DNA of 64,000 bases, taken from NCBI RefSeq assembly GCF_045679555.1, contig NC_092094.1, positions 37,979,430 to 38,043,429 on the forward strand, in the 5' to 3' direction. Both the position numbers and the translations under genes were made by a program. The notes beneath the pieces were generated by a model. The model was given only the letters and a program-made list of their open reading frames with translations. It did no database searches and had not been told where the DNA came from. Below are positions 49,384 through 64,000 of this stretch, one piece after another. This DNA comes from Salvelinus alpinus (taxonomy: Eukaryota > Chordata > Actinopteri > Salmoniformes > Salmonidae). Every line of letters starts with the position of its first letter. Within the stretch, counting starts at the first letter, position 1.

Positions 49384-49914
49384 ACCTTTTATACAGACAG
49401 GGTATTAACAGCTCTTCAGGCTTCACTGTTATGGTGCACAGTCAGTACGCAACACTATGCTCATAATGGCTTAGCAGGATCAGACAGCCAGGGAAGACCA
49501 GTCTACAGAGACCAGGTGAATTTTGCAGTATATTATATCAATGAATGGATACAAAGTTCCATCTTAAGTTGATGGGTAGGCTACTGTCTGGGAATGTTAT
49601 TTTCAATTATTGAACAAATGATTCTATTCTTGGATAATGTATAAATGTACACCAAGGTAATTCTTTGTCATGCCTCATCTGAGCAGGATTAGATGGTGAC
49701 GGGTCTCATCAGGTATAACTGAATATCATGCACTCAGAAATTTATTTATGCTGATGTAGGTGTAACACACAAAAGGGGACATATTTGCATATGTTATGGT
49801 CTGGTGAATTCTGGCAAAGAGTATGTTCTTTTCTCAGCATGTCTACAGATTCTCAGTGTTTTTGTCTACTTGGAAATGTTGATACTGGAGAAGGTTATCA
49901 GAAGAAACTGCAAC

Positions 49915-50206
49915 TGTCAAGTCAACTCCCACTCCTCCCCTCCAGCATTCGACATCGCCGGTATACTAACCACCGGTCCTGAGATTCATCATTACGCACA
50001 CTTGCACGTCATCAGGCACACCTGGACTCCATTACCTCACTTATTACCTCCCCTATATCTGGCAATCCCTTAGGTTCTCTCTTCAGTCAGTATTGTTTGT
50101 GTTTCATGTCTATATGCTACTCGTGGTGGTTATATTGTTCGATGTTCCGTTTATTATTACACTCACCACCTGCACTTGCTTTCCGACTCCCAGCGTATAC
50201 ATTACA
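49915..50206 (+). mobile_element. Solo-LTR-like repeat, 292 bp
   Basis: It begins TGTCAAGTCAACTCCCACTC and ends GCGTATACATTACA, so it has TG...CA termini. The flanking pentamers GCAAC and GTAAC differ at one base, consistent with a 5 bp target duplication. It lies inside the hAT-like element. Confidence 0.6.
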
Positions 50207-51311
50207 GTAACCAGCTTTTATAGCGGCCAAGAAATGCATTGCCTTTAATTGGAAGGTTGGTTATCCACCCACAATGTCACAGTGGATGGCAAAAATGTCA
50301 AGTTATGTATCACCAGATTTGATTTATTACAAGATTAAGGGTATACTGTGCAACATTCGTAAGGTCTGGATTCCTTATATGGAATACTATACGACAAAAG
50401 GAGTCTGTATTGAAAACATGCCCACGTCAGGGGAGATACCTATGTAGGCAATCCCTAGCAGCTGTGCTGCTCAGTCCAGGCCCTGGGGTTCTTCCCAGGT
50501 TGTCTCTCTGGCCTTGGCCTAACACACCTGAAACCAATAATGAATGTTTCATTAAGATCCTAAAGCTGAGTGGGGTGTGTTGGGTTGGGGTGCTGCAGGG
50601 CCATGGAAGGCTTAGGGCAGGATGGGGTGACCCAGCTATATTGTATGCAAGTAAAGAGCTCTACAGTCCTATGAGGCCTATGATATGAATTATGTGGAGG
50701 ATGTCCTGTTTCTGTGTGTTCATGTGTAGGATCTGTATGTGTGTTTTTATTCAACTTTTGATTTCCAAACCTTTCCCTTGAGAGACAAAAAAAATGGTAA
50801 GGAAGTTGAGTTGGGGGTCGGGCGTGCAGGAGGCTCGGGCTGGCTGGGCGGTCTGGTGGAAATTTGGTATAGAGACAATCAAAAGTTGTCTTTGTACTTT
50901 ATTTAAAAGTAGTTCATTTGTTAGGCTATTGGTTAAAGGTGCAACACAATTACTGATTACTGAATTATCATCTAGTTCAGTCTTATCAATCACTTAAACA
51001 TATTTAATAATGGTCTCTTACCTAGCTTGATGACTGTGGACATTTTTACTTACTTTTTGTTGTTCCAAATAGAGATAGCTAGAAGGGCCATGGGTCATAT
51101 TAGATTGATGCCACAAAAAAATGTGAGGACCCGCAGACTCCCGGCCAAGTTGTCAACCCCCCCATACTTCTAAAACCAAAGTTGCGCCCCTGCTTGAATA
51201 TCTATTTTGGTGACTGGCTATGGACACCCGTTGAAGCGCGCGAGCAGGTTGGATGCAATTATTCAATGTGTAAATGTATTTTGCAATGCTCGCACACGTA
51301 CCGCGGTCGGT

Positions 51312-51380
51312 TTCTAATGAAAACGACTCAAAAACGAAACAGAAAGTAAAAGCATCCTATTTGGTTTGAGTTTCACTTTA
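51312..51380 (+). promoter_or_regulatory. nlrc5: Interferon-response-like promoter elements of nlrc5
   Basis: GAAACAGAAAGT at 51336-51347 matches the ISRE/IRF core GAAANNGAAA. AGTTTCACTTTA at 51369-51380 is a reverse-oriented ISRE-like site. TTCTAATGAA at 51312-51321 fits a TTCN4GAA STAT-type site. They sit within about 110 bp of a likely non-coding first exon ending at 51417 (donor GTAAGT at 51418). Interferon/STAT1 induction of NLRC5 is established in mammals; the use of these sites here is inferred. Confidence 0.65.
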
Positions 51381-51793
51381 TTGTAGCGATGCGACCAACG
51401 ACCAACAGCTACATTTGGTAAGTTATATTGGTTATATATATATATATATATATATTAAAAAAAAGGTTATTAGTTAATTGACTTTGTATATAGTAGTAGG
51501 CTATACATTACGTAGTAGCCCATCCAAACGCGCCCAATACAAAGCAGATTGTCGAAGTAGATTATAATTTACTCATCAGCCGATCCAAACGTGCACCCAA
51601 AACAACGCAGATTGTTACGGTGTATGGCCTTTTCTTGTGAAGCAAGCCTATGTATTTGGGAACATGCAGTGTAACTATTTAGGTTTGCTCCATGTGAATT
51701 TGTTTGAGATTACGTTTAATCTATAACTAGTTTATAACACAATCAAACTGAAATGTGTGTTATTGTAAAATGTAGCATAAGCTTGTACAGCTG

Positions 51794-63793
<12,000 letters not shown>

Positions 63794-63821
63794 GTGAGCC
63801 ACACACATGCACACACATGTA

Positions 63822-64000
63822 CAGTTGAAGTTGGAAGTTTACATACACTTAGGTTGGAGTCATTTAAAACTCGTTTTTCAGCCACTCCACAAATTTCTTG
63901 TTAACAAACTATAGTTTTGGCAATTTGGTTAGGACATCTACTTTGTGCATGACACAAGTAATTTTTCCAACAATTGTTTACAGACAGATTATTTCACTTA
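63822..64000 (-). mobile_element. Tc1-like transposon, left terminal repeat only (runs off window)
   Basis: It starts CAGTTGAAGTTGGAAGTTTA after TA (63820-63821) and matches the right-end arm of the family at 1239-2675 in reverse (TTTCTTGTTAACAAACTATA, TTTCCAACAATTGTTTACAG). The rest lies beyond the window. Confidence 0.9.

Larger units (their letters stand above)
48255..51192. mobile_element. hAT-like transposon, 2.94 kb, perfect 8 bp target duplication
   Basis: The left end CAGGGACGCAACT and the right end AGTTGCGCCCCTG are inverted repeats. The octamer CTTGAATA occurs at 48247-48254 and again at 51193-51200, an exact duplication of hAT size. The interior holds two LTR-like insertions. A short open segment near 48870 (KRLKTNILTFLQ) might be the start of a decayed transposase, but no dimerisation domain or DDE region was seen. 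Confidence 0.85.

Noticed and set aside
49240-49572. 110-residue open frame near the nlrc5 upstream region
   Set aside because: It overlaps the LTR-like repeat edge and has no domain similarity.

Overview
The window is vertebrate nuclear DNA from a ray-finned fish, most likely a salmonid (trout, salmon, char or whitefish). The evidence is the density of 1.4-1.6 kb Tc1-like transposons of several salmonid-type families, an HpaI-type SINE that shares its 3' tail with an RSg-1-like LINE, Rex1-type LINEs, and a large tRNA-derived SINE. No prokaryotic or organellar gene organisation is present.

Three protein-coding genes lie head to tail on the + strand: herpud1 (its last six coding exons, 77-10667), cetp (all 16 coding exons, 13905-39170) and nlrc5 (from the first exon to about LRR 17, 51.3 kb to beyond the window end). 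The order HERPUD1-CETP-NLRC5 matches human chromosome 16q13, which independently supports the three assignments. Exons were placed by hand from GT/AG sites and frame continuity. The cetp exons join into one open frame of 498 codons plus stop, close to the human length.

herpud1 encodes an ER-membrane ubiquitin-like protein of the unfolded-protein response. cetp encodes a secreted neutral-lipid transfer protein of the BPI/LBP fold. nlrc5 encodes the NACHT-LRR transactivator of MHC class I genes. The three are neighbours by conserved synteny and do not form a pathway. Two interferon-response-like elements and a GAS-like site lie just upstream of a likely non-coding first exon of nlrc5, as expected for an interferon-inducible gene.

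Most of the rest is mobile DNA, much of it nested. The 18.4 kb intron between cetp exons 12 and 13 holds one Tc1-like element split by a Rex1 LINE, which is split by an L1/Tx1-like LINE, which in turn holds further Tc1 elements, SINEs and two RSg-1-like LINE copies. One of the Tc1 elements has an uninterrupted 336-codon transposase. cetp intron 14 is a Tc1 inside another Tc1. The herpud1 introns carry a Tc1, an L1 fragment, a SINE with a perfect 17 bp target duplication, and several terminal-inverted-repeat elements, one ending next to a splice acceptor. Between cetp and nlrc5 lie a degenerate Ty3/gypsy fragment, two decayed Tc1s and a 2.9 kb hAT-like element with a perfect 8 bp target duplication.

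The most notable genic feature is the nlrc5 LRR region. Its exons follow a recurring four-part pattern of 84, 84 and 90 bp plus a short spacer, every exon in the same phase, which implies growth by duplication of a multi-exon cassette.
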